DNA of 61,927 nucleotides from Candidatus Sulfopaludibacter sp. Lineage in GTDB: Bacteria > Acidobacteriota > Terriglobia > Bryobacterales > Bryobacteraceae. The DNA is taken from contig JARLGM010000018.1 in the NCBI GenBank assembly GCA_031292755.1, positions 1 through 61,927 on the forward strand, read 5' to 3'. Below are positions 34,419-42,658 of the stretch, piece by piece (positions within the stretch are counted from its first letter, which is position 1; each line of letters starts with the position of its first letter). The translations under genes were made by a program, and so were the position numbers. Below the pieces are notes generated by a model. It saw nothing but the letters and a program-made list of their open reading frames with translations, had not been told where the DNA came from and did not search any database.

Positions 34419-34630
34419 GAACTCCTCACGATCTCTTACACTGTAAGCCAGATAGCCGCATTACGCCATAGGGCGAGCGTCGCAAACAATGGTGTCTAGC
34501 GTTAGCACTAGTACTAGTATCACAATCAAAGGTAACAATCTTGACGGCGATGCCGCGAACCTCAAGAACTTCGATTTCTACGTCTGTAGAAGTTAGTCGG
34601 CTTTGGCAACAAGGCCAGGTGAGGACTTTC

Positions 34631-36019
34631 CTACTGCGGGGAGGCTAGTACCTTTACCAGTTCGTACAAGAACTTTTGGCCCTCGTAGAATGACTGTACC
34701 ATCATGCGTTCATCGCGGCCGTGGGCGCGGACATCGTCGCGGTCCTGGAAGAAGCCCTCGACCCCGTAAGTGGGAATGCCGGCGCTGCGCAAATAGCGGC
34801 CGTCCGACCCGCCGACGGCCATGGTGGGAAGAGTGATGACGCCGGGCCACATCGTATCGGTGACGCGGGCGAACGCCTTCATGACGTCGGGCCGCATGGG
34901 GGAAGCCGGGCTGGGCCCCTCGTTGGTCTTCACCGTGATGGCCACCTGGCCGTCCGCCGCCACTTTCTTCAGAGCCTGGAGCACATTCTCCACGGAATCC
35001 TCCTGGAGGATGCGGCAATTTACGTTGGCGGCGGCGAGTTGCGGCAGGGCGTTGGTGGCGTGCCCGCCTTCCAGTTGGGTGGCAACACAGGTGGTCCGCA
35101 TCATGGCGTTCATGGGAGGCGATGCGGCGGCGACGCGGCGCATGGCGTCCTGATCGCCCGCGGCCACCTTGGCCAGGTCTGCCGCCATCGGTCCCTTTTC
35201 AATTTTGGCCATCTGCTCGAAATAAGCACGGGTGACCTCATTGAGTTGGAACGGAAAGGTGAAGGTGGAGAGGCGATAGAGCGCACCGGCCAGGTGATAA
35301 ATGGCGTTGTCGGGCACCGGGCGGGCGCTGTGACCGCCCTTGTTGCGGACCTCGAGGCGGAAGTCGGCGTACTGTTTCTCGCTGAGGCCGATATCGTTGG
35401 AAACGCGCTTGCCGTCGATCGATTCGCCGCGCGCGCCTTCGTTGAGGGCATATTCGGATTCGATGAGGCCGCGGTGATTCTTGAGCAGCCAATCCACGCC
35501 GTTATAGGGACCGCCGCCTTCCTCGTCGGCGGTGAGGGCCAGGATCAGGTCGCGATCGGGACGGAAGCCTTCGCGCTTGTAGCGCAGGAGGTTGTCGACC
35601 CAGACGGCGGCCTGCGCCTTATCGTCGGCGGTGCCGCGGCCGTAGAAGTAGCCGTCCTTTTCGAGAAAAACGAAGGGGTCGGTGGTCCAGTCTTCGCGTT
35701 TGGCTTCCACCACATCGATGTGGGCCAGCAGCAGGATCGGCTTGCGCGCGCCGGCGCCATGGTAGCGCACCACCACGTTGGCTTTGCGTGGAATGGCGCC
35801 ACCGAGATAGATGTCCGACGCAGGGAACCCGGCGGCCTTGAAGCGCGCGGCGACGGATTCGGCGATGGGGGTGGTGGCGCCGGTGGTGAAGCCGGACTTC
35901 ACCTCGATCATCTCCTTATAAATCTCGCGGGCCAGCCGCTGTTCGGCGTCGGGAGGAAGCGTGTCCGCGGCGAATGCGGCGAGGGCGACCAGAAGGAGGG
36001 CGAATCTATGCATCTGCAT
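34631..36019 (-). CDS. secreted M20-family metallopeptidase/carboxypeptidase
   Basis: About 462 residues from ATG 36019 (36013 also possible); the longer frame to 36247 runs into the neighbouring gene and has no homology. Signal peptide: RFALLLVALAAFAAD. Metal and catalytic residues of the M20 clan are in order: LLAHIDVVE (His, Asp), GRGTADDKA (bridging Asp), TADEEGGG (Glu-Glu), the KGGHSARP dimerisation His and the final VRAHGRDERM His. M20 proteins of this kind hydrolyse dipeptides, acyl-amino acids or poly-gamma-glutamate; this one should act outside the cytosol. Confidence 0.9.
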   Translation of the reverse strand: MQMHRFALLLVALAAFAADTLPPDAEQRLAREIYKEMIEVKSGFTTGATTPIAESVAARFKAAGFPASDIYLGGAIPRKANVVVRYHGAGARKPILLLAHIDVVEAKREDWTTDPFVFLEKDGYFYGRGTADDKAQAAVWVDNLLRYKREGFRPDRDLILALTADEEGGGPYNGVDWLLKNHRGLIESEYALNEGARGESIDGKRVSNDIGLSEKQYADFRLEVRNKGGHSARPVPDNAIYHLAGALYRLSTFTFPFQLNEVTRAYFEQMAKIEKGPMAADLAKVAAGDQDAMRRVAAASPPMNAMMRTTCVATQLEGGHATNALPQLAAANVNCRILQEDSVENVLQALKKVAADGQVAITVKTNEGPSPASPMRPDVMKAFARVTDTMWPGVITLPTMAVGGSDGRYLRSAGIPTYGVEGFFQDRDDVRAHGRDERMMVQSFYEGQKFLYELVKVLASPQ

Positions 36020-36048
36020 ATTTTGGCACGGAATCTGCACCAGGCAGC

Positions 36049-36912
36049 TTACGCCGCCACCGCTTCTACCAGGCGCGATAGCTGGCGGGCCATTTCCCCG
36101 GGAGGAAAATGCGCGCGCGCGCCGTGCCCGGGCAGAACCCATTCGAACGAATAGGATTCGAGGCGGCGCACCGAGGCAACCTGTTCGCGCCAGGAGTACC
36201 AGCAGACATCGCGCGAGGCGGTGAGCCGTCCGCGATTGCGGCTCCACCAGATGTGATCGCCGGAGAAGAGAAAGCCCCCTTCGGCGAGCAGGACGCAGTG
36301 GCCGCGCGTATGGCCCGGCGTGGGAACGGCCAGGAAACCGGGGGCCAGTTCGACCGGCTCGAAGCCGTCCAGGACGCGCTCCGCATCCGGTTGCGCGGAA
36401 AGCTCCAGGCGATGGATGATGCGCTCCGCCTGGAAGCGTTCGGCGTACTTTGCGGCGTCGGCCACATCGTCGCGATGCGTCAGGAAGATGTACCGGATAC
36501 CGCCCTTCTCTTCGAACCGGCGCGCCAGGTGCTCCACGAAGCGGGGCGAATCGATCAGCCAGTTGCCGCCGGGATGCTCCAGAAAATAGCTGTTGCCGCC
36601 GAAGGATTTGCGCGAATTGAAGCCGCAGTAAGAAAGGCGCGGCGCCAGGGGGAAAGGAAACTGGCGGACCGCCGCGGGGATACCGGATTTATCGGCCGCT
36701 CCGATGGATCCCGTGGGACAGGCCACCAGAGCGCGGCACGCCGCCCGCAGTTCGTCCGGCGACTCCGGCTGGAGCTTTACGAAAGAATAGTCGCCGGTCT
36801 CGCCGAAGGTGGCGGGGGCGATCTGACGGCAGGTGTCGCAGTCGATGCAGGTGGTATCGACGAAGAATGGACCCTCGGCGTTCTCGGGCAGGCGTTGGGA
36901 GAGGTCGGCCAT
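36049..36912 (-). CDS. ferredoxin-metallo-beta-lactamase fusion protein
   Basis: 287 residues. The first 75 or so form a ferredoxin-like domain with a CIDCDTC cluster and ACPTG, enough for one 4Fe-4S cluster of the C-x2-C-x2-C...C-P type. The MBL domain begins near residue 100 (NSYFLEHPGGNWLID). Its metal loop reads THRDDVADAAKY, where the common HxHxDH would be expected, so only the first His is conserved. PGHTRGHC, FSGDHIWWS and VLPGHGARAHF supply the other ligands. Similar fusions with a THRDDVAD loop exist in plants and cyanobacteria. Redox-linked hydrolase activity is likely, but the substrate is unknown. Confidence 0.88.
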   Translation of the reverse strand: MADLSQRLPENAEGPFFVDTTCIDCDTCRQIAPATFGETGDYSFVKLQPESPDELRAACRALVACPTGSIGAADKSGIPAAVRQFPFPLAPRLSYCGFNSRKSFGGNSYFLEHPGGNWLIDSPRFVEHLARRFEEKGGIRYIFLTHRDDVADAAKYAERFQAERIIHRLELSAQPDAERVLDGFEPVELAPGFLAVPTPGHTRGHCVLLAEGGFLFSGDHIWWSRNRGRLTASRDVCWYSWREQVASVRRLESYSFEWVLPGHGARAHFPPGEMARQLSRLVEAVAA

Positions 36913-36931
36913 ACCTCCAGTATGCCAGCGG

Positions 36932-37675
36932 CTACGCCGCGGTCAATAAAACCGGCTCTGTGCGGGTGATTACAACGGTGTGTTCGTAGTGGGCGGAGAG
37001 GCTGCCATCGGCGGTGCGAATGGTCCACCGGTCTTTTTGGAGAACGCCTTGACCGCTGCCCGCGGAGATGATGGGTTCGATAGTGATCACCAGCCCTTCG
37101 GTAAGGCGGGTGCGATAGCGCGGGTCGGGATAGTTAGGGACGCTGGGCGGTTCGTGAATGGTGCGGCCCACGCCGTGGCCGCACAAATCGCGCATCACGG
37201 AGAATCCGCAGCGGCGGGTTTCGCGCTCCACGGCGCGGCCGATTTCGTAGACGCGGTTGCCGGCGCGGGCGGCGGGCAGGGCCTGGTAGAAAGCCGTCTC
37301 GGCGCAGCGGGCGAGTGCTTCGGCCTGCGGGCCGGCCGCGCCGGCGGCGATGGTGACGGCGGCATCGGCGAAAAAGCCATCCTTTTCGGCCACCAGGTCC
37401 AGTTTCACGAGGTCACCGGATTGGATGAGCCGCCCGCCCGGGATCCCGTGAATCGCTTCGTCATTCACGCTGATGCAAAGCGCTCCAGGAAAGCCGTAGA
37501 CTTTTGGCGGCGCGGACTCCGCACCTCTTTCCGCGAGGACGCGCGCGCCGATGGCATCCAGTTCCGCGGTGGAGATGCCGGCACGCACTCTGGCGGCGGT
37601 GCGATCCAGCGTCTCGCGCACGATTTTCCCGATGGCCCGCAGCTTGTCGAATTGACTTTGCGACTTGATGGACAT
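36932..37675 (-). CDS. map: methionine aminopeptidase, type I
   Basis: 247 residues from ATG 37675 (a TTG at 37684 is the alternative). It removes the initiator methionine from nascent proteins. CISVNDEAIHGIPG holds the catalytic His. The two Asp ligands are in LVKLDLVAEKDGFFADAAVT, the third ligand is in GHGVGRTIHEPPSV, and the Glu ligands are in ITIEPII and YEHTVVI. All five metal residues are present. It lacks the zinc-finger extension. It is divergent from the SCO1 gene across about 50 bp and unrelated to it in function. Confidence 0.95.
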   Translation of the reverse strand: MSIKSQSQFDKLRAIGKIVRETLDRTAARVRAGISTAELDAIGARVLAERGAESAPPKVYGFPGALCISVNDEAIHGIPGGRLIQSGDLVKLDLVAEKDGFFADAAVTIAAGAAGPQAEALARCAETAFYQALPAARAGNRVYEIGRAVERETRRCGFSVMRDLCGHGVGRTIHEPPSVPNYPDPRYRTRLTEGLVITIEPIISAGSGQGVLQKDRWTIRTADGSLSAHYEHTVVITRTEPVLLTAA

Positions 37676-37703
37676 ACGGGGCAATTATGTCATAGCGGCG
37701 GGC

Positions 37704-37714
37704 TGGTATATACT
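37704..37714 (+). promoter_or_regulatory. extended -10 promoter of the SCO1 gene
   Basis: TGGTATATACT contains an extended -10 (TG-N-TATATA, or TATACT shifted by two) located 14 nt before ATG 37729. A -35 element is weak (TTATGT region), as usual for extended -10 promoters. Confidence 0.4.
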
Positions 37715-37728
37715 CGCAGAAACTGGGG

Positions 37729-38523
37729 ATGTTGTATCGAACGCTCACGCTCGTCCTTTTCTGCGGCTTGCCGCTGGCGGCGAAGACGTATCCGGTGGAT
37801 GGCATCGTGGTGGCGGTGGACCCGGCGGCGCATACAGTCCTGGTATCGCACCGGCCGATTGCGCATTACATGCCCGCGATGATGATGCCGTTCACGGCGG
37901 AAGACCCGGCGGAACTGGCGGGACTGCATCCCGGCACGCGGATTCAATTCGACCTGGAGGTGACCAGGGCGCGGACCCTGGCGCGCCATATTCGCCCGAG
38001 CGGCGAGCCCGACGGCACGGTCCCCGCGCCCGTCGAAAAACTGGCTACCGGCGCCGAATTGCCGGACTTTGCACTTACCGACCAGACCGGGAACGCGGTG
38101 CATACCGCCGGCTTGCGCGGCAAGGTGGTGGCCATCGACTTTATCTATACACGCTGCCCGCTGCCGGATGTGTGCCCCCGGCTCTCCGCGAATTTTGCCC
38201 TGCTGCAGCGCCAGTTCCGCGATCGGGACCTGGTACTGCTCTCGGTGACCGTGGACCCGGACTTCGACACACCGGAGGTGCTCGCCAATTACGCGCGCCG
38301 CTGGGCGGCGGGACCCCAGTGGCGCTTCCTCACCGGCAATGTGGCGCCGCTGGCCGCCGCCCTGGGCGAACTCTACTGGGCTGACGAAGGCTCGATCGGC
38401 CATAACTCCACCACCACCATCATCGGGCGCGATGGGCGCATTGCTGCCGTGCTCGAAGGCTCAAATTTTCGCATCGATCAACTCGCGCACCTGGTTGCGC
38501 GCATGCTGGAGGATCGTCCATGA
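37729..38523 (+). CDS. CusF-like/SCO1 fusion, periplasmic copper chaperone
   Basis: 264 residues with a signal peptide (TLVLFCGLPLAAK). Residues 20-85 look like a CusF-type copper-binding beta-barrel: HYMPAMMMPF (46-55) carries the His/Met ligands. Residues 105-260 are a SCO1/SenC thioredoxin fold. Its redox/copper cysteines are C143 and C149 in TRCPLPDVCP: spacing CX5C, whereas canonical SCO is CX3C. The third ligand His225 (SIGHNSTTT) is conserved. SCO1 proteins assemble the CuA centre of cytochrome oxidase. Start ATG 37729; the stop overlaps the next start by ATGA. Confidence 0.88.
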   Translation: MLYRTLTLVLFCGLPLAAKTYPVDGIVVAVDPAAHTVLVSHRPIAHYMPAMMMPFTAEDPAELAGLHPGTRIQFDLEVTRARTLARHIRPSGEPDGTVPAPVEKLATGAELPDFALTDQTGNAVHTAGLRGKVVAIDFIYTRCPLPDVCPRLSANFALLQRQFRDRDLVLLSVTVDPDFDTPEVLANYARRWAAGPQWRFLTGNVAPLAAALGELYWADEGSIGHNSTTTIIGRDGRIAAVLEGSNFRIDQLAHLVARMLEDRP

Positions 38524-40112
38524 AGCTCACTGTCGTTCTGGCCTTGGCTGTCGCGGCATCCGCGCAACAGCCCAAGGCCGACAACTGCGCACCGCCGCCG
38601 AGCGCGCTCGCGCCCACGCTGCCGGCGAAGATCCTGCCGGGTATGGGGACCGTGCATCTGCCCATCACCACGGCGAGCGCCGAAGCCCAGCAGTTCTTCG
38701 ACCAGGGTGTGGCACAAATGCACTCGTTCTGGGCGCGGGAAGCGGAACGCAGCTTCCTGCAGGCAGCCGCGCTGGACCCGGCGGCGCCCATGCCGTACTG
38801 GGGCGTGGCGATGGTGGCCGCGGGAGACTGGCGCCCGCGATTTCAGATCGACACGCTCACCACGTTTTTCGGCAAGCAGGTGGCGCCGGCGACTTCCCGC
38901 GCCCGCGCCGCCGCGAAGAAAGCCGTGGAATTGAGCGAGGTCCCGGGCAAAGCGACGGACCTGGAGAAGTTGTACATCGCGGCGATCGCCGCGCGGCGCG
39001 ACCCCGATGCCAAGGACCCCGAAGAGGCTTTCGTGAAAGGGCTGCGCACCTTGCTGGCGGCCCATCCCGGCGAGGTGGAGGCGCAACTGGACCTGGCGCT
39101 GATGATCATGCGCGGATTCACCACGCCCGACAAGAAGCCGGTAGCTCCGGGCAGCACCGAAGCGGTGGCGATTCTGCGCGGGCTCCTGCTGAAAGTGCCC
39201 GAACATCCGGGCGTGCACCACTACATCATTCACGCGTTTGAAGGTTCGACATTCGCCAGGGAGGCCTGGCCGAGCTGCGAGAAGTACGCGCAACTGGTTC
39301 CCAATATTCCGCACGCCCTGCACATGCCGGGACATATCTACTCGCAGACGGGACGTTGGGACGACGCCCAGAAAGCATTCGCGGCAGCCGCCGTGAACGA
39401 GCGCAAGTGGATGTCCCAGGACAAGCTGTACGGTGACGGGCATCACGGGCACAACGTGCACTATCTGGCGACGGCGTACTCTTTCGAGGGCCGGTATGAC
39501 GATGCCATCGAGGCGGCGCGGGAGTTGCTGCAGTTTCAGGAGAATCCGGCGCAGCAGGCGGCGGCCGACGGAGTGGGCAGCGCGCGGGCGCAGGGCTGGT
39601 TCGCCATGCTGCGGACGCTGGTGCAGTTCGAAAAATGGGACGAGATTAAGGCGGGCGGGATGCTGCCGGTGCTCGCGCGTCCGCGCCAGGAAGCCTGGCG
39701 GCACTGGGCCGGCGCGCTGGCGTATGCCAATACCGGCAACGCCGCCAAGGCGCACGAGGAGGCGGCCGGGTTCGATGCGGCCCTGGCCGATTATCGCGCT
39801 CGCACGCATCGCGCCAACCCCGCGGAACTGGAAGTGGCGCGTCAGGAGATGCAGGCCCACCTGGCACTGGCCGACGGCCACATGGATCGCGCACTGAAGT
39901 TGTTTGCGGATGCCAGCAAGGCCGAACGCCGCCTGATCTATACCGAGCCGCCGTACTACCCGAGACCGGTGGCCGAACCGTGGGGACGCGCCGCTCTGAA
40001 AGCCAACAAGCCGCAGTTGAGTGCGCGCGCCTTCCGCATTGCCCTGGAGCAGTATCCCAAAGACGCCCACGTGCCGGCCCCAGACGCGGCGGCAGTGGCG
40101 GAAATCCGATAG
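38520..40112 (+). CDS. secreted TPR-containing protein linked to SCO1
   Basis: 530 residues, signal peptide LTVVLALAVAASAQ. Degenerate TPR pairs run through the protein (AEAQQFFDQGVAQMHSFW, EVEAQLDLALMIMRGF, HYLATAYSFEGRYDDAIE). A His-rich stretch, GDGHHGHNVHYL near residue 310, and PGVHHYIIHAFEG near 235 could bind metal. The ATGA overlap with the CusF-SCO1 gene means tight co-expression. I recognise it as a soil-bacterial TPR family with no established function; a role in copper or cytochrome maturation is guilt by association. Confidence 0.75.
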   Translation: MKLTVVLALAVAASAQQPKADNCAPPPSALAPTLPAKILPGMGTVHLPITTASAEAQQFFDQGVAQMHSFWAREAERSFLQAAALDPAAPMPYWGVAMVAAGDWRPRFQIDTLTTFFGKQVAPATSRARAAAKKAVELSEVPGKATDLEKLYIAAIAARRDPDAKDPEEAFVKGLRTLLAAHPGEVEAQLDLALMIMRGFTTPDKKPVAPGSTEAVAILRGLLLKVPEHPGVHHYIIHAFEGSTFAREAWPSCEKYAQLVPNIPHALHMPGHIYSQTGRWDDAQKAFAAAAVNERKWMSQDKLYGDGHHGHNVHYLATAYSFEGRYDDAIEAARELLQFQENPAQQAAADGVGSARAQGWFAMLRTLVQFEKWDEIKAGGMLPVLARPRQEAWRHWAGALAYANTGNAAKAHEEAAGFDAALADYRARTHRANPAELEVARQEMQAHLALADGHMDRALKLFADASKAERRLIYTEPPYYPRPVAEPWGRAALKANKPQLSARAFRIALEQYPKDAHVPAPDAAAVAEIR

Positions 40113-40161
40113 GCCGGCGGCGCTCGCCGGGACGTAGCGGTTGTGCGCACGTCTATTCGAC

Positions 40162-40464
40162 ATGATCCTCACCAGATTTGCCTTCGGGTTGCTGGCCGCT
40201 TCGCTGGTTTGGGGCCAGACAATTGATGGGTTGGAACTGCATGGTGTTCGGGGCGACTCCGTCACGTATCTGAAAAGGCAGGCCGTTCACTTGAGACCGG
40301 CAAGCGACGGCGACCGAAGCCTGGCGCTCGTCAAAGGTCCGTCTTTTCAGGACACAACCATCGAAGCCGACGTTGCCGGAGCCGCGGCCGCCGCGATAAT
40401 CCTCTCGGCTGCGGCACCCATGAAAAGCGGTGTGGATGCGGGCAGCAGCCGCATAAGACCGTGA
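40162..40464 (+). pseudogene. 5' fragment of a secreted protein gene, fused to foreign sequence
   Basis: From ATG 40162, 73 residues read well: a signal peptide (FAFGLLAASLVWGQ) and a beta-rich start (IDGLELHGVRGDSVTY, FQDTTIEADVAG) like the opening of LamG-type jelly-roll proteins. After codon 73 (about 40380) the frame continues into the antisense of a metallo-beta-lactamase gene fragment and stops at 40462-40464. The rest of the gene is missing. It is a truncated relic; a translated product would carry about 27 nonsense residues. Confidence 0.65.
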
Positions 40465-40673
40465 TGATCCTGGTGCGGGTGCGACAGTATCACTCCCAGC
40501 AAGCTGGGATCCGGGCTACGCACGCCGTCCACGGGCGGCAGCAAATCGGGCGTGGCCTCTTCCGCATCGAGGGGCAAGCCAAGATCGAGGATCAGCCGCG
40601 CACCATCCTGCTCCAATTCGATGCAGGTACCGCCTATCTGTTTAGCGCCGCGGTGGATGCAAACGTTGGCCAT
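40347..40673 (-). pseudogene. 5' fragment of a metallo-beta-lactamase (RNase J-like) gene
   Basis: From ATG 40673 the first 97 residues are a recognisable MBL fold: IHRGAKQIGGTCIELEQDG, LILDLGLPLD and the metal motif SHPHQDHHGL (HxHxDH). Homology stops near 40383, where the sequence passes into the antisense of the jelly-roll fragment. The remaining two thirds of the enzyme, with the other metal ligands and any beta-CASP domain, are absent. It follows the 143-residue gene by 10 bp and was probably in operon with it before truncation. Confidence 0.7.
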
Positions 40674-40683
40674 TGTATATGAA

Positions 40684-41115
40684 TCAACTCCGATGCAGCG
40701 ACCGGGTGCTCTGGTAATGCCCGTCCTTCGAAAACTCCACCAGGTCCGCAGGGATGCCGAAGTACTCCAGGACTCGCTGCTGAAGTTCGTATTTGAATAC
40801 CTGGCTGTCGCCGTAAACGACGAACTGGCCTCGGACGAAGTTGAACACCACGCGTCCTCGCGGCCATTCCTCATATTCGGCTTCAAGTACGATGGCGGCG
40901 GGTCCGTCCGGAGCGCGTCCTGTCCTCCAACCTTCCCAGAGGTCGTAGTGGCCGTGAGGGCTGGTGAGGAAATCGCCGTATTTCTCAGCGTCAGCTAACG
41001 CGCAGCGATGTGCAATCAGCAGGACGCTTCCGGAACGGTCCTGTACGAGCCAGTAAGGTCCGACGTAGCCTTCACATGGACGATTTCCGGTGTCGTTGAC
41101 AGGCGTTTTCGTCAT
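40684..41115 (-). CDS. conserved hypothetical protein, possible MBL partner
   Basis: 143 residues, soluble, ATG 41115. Aromatic and acidic rich, with EGWRTGRAPDGP, GRVVFNFVRGQFVVYGDS and a LQQRVLEYFGIP helix near the C-terminus. I do not recognise a named family, but the GRVVFN...F-x-VY-x-D core recurs in the 62-residue ORF directly upstream, so the two are related. Its position 10 bp ahead of the truncated MBL gene suggests a former two-gene unit. No signal peptide, membrane segment or metal motif is seen. Confidence 0.6.
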   Translation of the reverse strand: MTKTPVNDTGNRPCEGYVGPYWLVQDRSGSVLLIAHRCALADAEKYGDFLTSPHGHYDLWEGWRTGRAPDGPAAIVLEAEYEEWPRGRVVFNFVRGQFVVYGDSQVFKYELQQRVLEYFGIPADLVEFSKDGHYQSTRSLHRS

Positions 41116-41125
41116 TGGGTATGAA

Positions 41126-41314
41126 TCAGACCTTTAATTCTACTATCAATGATGCGCACTGGCAGGTCAAGACCTGCTTCTCAAACTGCGGCGTCTGGAG
41201 TTGCTTATCGAGATAGATCTCGAATTCCTTCGTCACGGTGTTGAAAACAACCCGGCCGAGGGAATTCAGATCCTCCAGTGGGACGGCTCCCCGCCCGTGT
41301 TCTCGACCCTGCAT
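41126..41314 (-). CDS. short paralogue or remnant of the 143-residue protein
   Basis: 62 residues from ATG 41314. GRVVFNTVTKEFEIYLDKQL aligns with the core of the following protein (GRVVFN, then F-x-VY/IY-x-D at equal spacing), then TPQFEKQVL parallels KYELQQRVL. The N-terminal half of the neighbour is missing. It is either a genuine small antitoxin-like protein or an N-truncated duplicate. The 10-bp gap between the two argues for co-transcription. Confidence 0.45.
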   Translation of the reverse strand: MQGREHGRGAVPLEDLNSLGRVVFNTVTKEFEIYLDKQLQTPQFEKQVLTCQCASLIVELKV

Positions 41315-41819
41315 CCATCTTACGGCGTAGGCAGGGCGCTGAGCGTTCCGTCCTCCCGGGGGGCCAGCGCTCGCGCTATATATTCAAAACAGGCGTCGAG
41401 AAATTTACAGTCTCAGGCCCGTGAACCGGGCTGATCTGCAGAATCTTGTGGAAAAACCAAGGAAAACGACCGGATCAAGCGATCAAGCACCAACCGGCGA
41501 CTTTCAACTCAAATTCCATGTTTTGGACCGTTTGGATCGGGCAACGGTGGTGGACTCGTTTAGCCTGAACCTGCGGGTGATGGCTGAACCAACGCTGTAC
41601 GGGAAGCCGCCGCAGCCTGCTGCTTTTGCTCTGCTTCGTTCTGGCGCTTCTCGTCGGCCTCACGCTGTCGCGGGGCGATCCCGTCCAGGCGCAGCGTTTC
41701 GCTTCCATCCGGACGTGGGAGCGCAAGAGCACGGCGCGGCAGACGTGGCCAGCGATGCTCACGATTACCTCGTCGCCTGCGCCCGACTCTGCGATGAAAA
41801 CCCTCCCCCCAGCGCGCTC
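41315..41819. other. 505-bp region without a convincing gene
   Basis: Several frames are open but none has homology I recognise. One plus-strand stretch ending at 41829 reads like a signal anchor (LLCFVLALLVGLTLS) but lacks a credible start and RBS. The region lies beside the two truncated genes and has a patchwork look, including a hydrophobic stretch and Arg/Ser-rich frames, compatible with degraded coding sequence. It also holds whatever promoter serves the two small genes at its left. Confidence 0.4.
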
Positions 41820-42605
41820 CTACTTCTGATTTCCCTTGAAATTGAACCGGTAGCCCAGAATCGCCTTGATCAGCAGGTGGTCCGTCGCTCCGGTGACCCC
41901 CACTCCTACGCCGAAGTTGAATTCCCACCGTTCCCCGAAATCGATATCGACCGCCGGAAGAATCTGCTGCTGCTGGTCGCGTAGCGGGTCGAAGCCGGTC
42001 ACCGGGCCGAGCGCCCCGTAATACTCCAGGCCGGCCGCGATCCTCTTGGTCACGTCGTAACTGAACTTGAAGTTTGGCGAAAACTCGTAGCCGCGGTGGG
42101 CTTCCGGTCCACGAAACGATTTGTCAAAGGTCGGGTTGAAGGCCAGATACCACTTGTCGATCTTCTTATCGACAATAGGGCGGATTTCCCAGGTCCACGT
42201 GTCGCCTGAAAAGTTGGGCCGCTGCCAGCCGATTTCGTTCGAGAGACTGATCCCCACGGGCAGATGGTACTTCTCCGGTACGGAGAACCGCGGCCGGATA
42301 TGCGATCCCACGTAATACCAGGTGCCGTCGCTCTGAATGCTGGTGAAAATGTAGAATCCGGTCTCGAACCACTCGTTGAACCCGTGCGTGATTTCCACGG
42401 TTTCATGTTCGGCGTGATTGGTGGGAAGCACGCCGTCGATGGTCTGCTTTTCCCCGGACGCGGTGAAGTTGCTGTGCAGTTCCACCATGGTGACACCGGG
42501 CTGCACCAGGTCCGATCCATAAACTTGCACTTCGTAATTGCCCTGTGCGCGCAACCCTGCCGCGCCCAAACTCAGGAAAATGACAGCCAGGCTGAAATGA
42601 CGCAA
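41820..42605 (-). CDS. outer-membrane beta-barrel-like protein
   Basis: 261 residues. The start is probably TTG 42605, 4 nt after AGAGGG; no ATG is available. Signal peptide SLAVIFLSLGAAGLRAQ. The mature part has alternating hydrophobic/aromatic strands (WFETGFYIFTSI, WTWEIRPIVDKK, WYLAFNPTFDKSF) and a C-terminal ILGYRFNFKG strand ending near an aromatic residue, as in outer-membrane proteins of the MetA-pathway-like or transporter group. It follows the multicopper oxidase gene by 53 bp in the same direction; a link to copper handling is plausible but unproven. Confidence 0.75.
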   Translation of the reverse strand: MRHFSLAVIFLSLGAAGLRAQGNYEVQVYGSDLVQPGVTMVELHSNFTASGEKQTIDGVLPTNHAEHETVEITHGFNEWFETGFYIFTSIQSDGTWYYVGSHIRPRFSVPEKYHLPVGISLSNEIGWQRPNFSGDTWTWEIRPIVDKKIDKWYLAFNPTFDKSFRGPEAHRGYEFSPNFKFSYDVTKRIAAGLEYYGALGPVTGFDPLRDQQQQILPAVDIDFGERWEFNFGVGVGVTGATDHLLIKAILGYRFNFKGNQK

Positions 42606-42658
42606 GAACCCTCTTCCCAGTGCAATGATTTTCGTGATGCTCTATACACTGTAAAACA

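Noticed and set aside
34507..34518. ACTAGTACTAGT, a 12-bp palindrome between the TPR and M20 genes
   Set aside because: Striking but isolated, not placed against a recognisable promoter; likely a chance tandem of a 6-bp palindrome.
34721..36154. A 477-codon plus-strand frame
   Set aside because: It is antisense to the M20 peptidase, which has all metal ligands.
38478..40265. A 595-codon minus-strand frame opposite the TPR protein
   Set aside because: The plus strand has a signal peptide, TPR periodicity and ATGA coupling; the minus frame has none.
41421..41984. A 187-codon plus-strand frame in the gap before the barrel gene
   Set aside because: Its 3' part is antisense to the barrel protein and its 5' part has no motif, RBS or recognisable homology.
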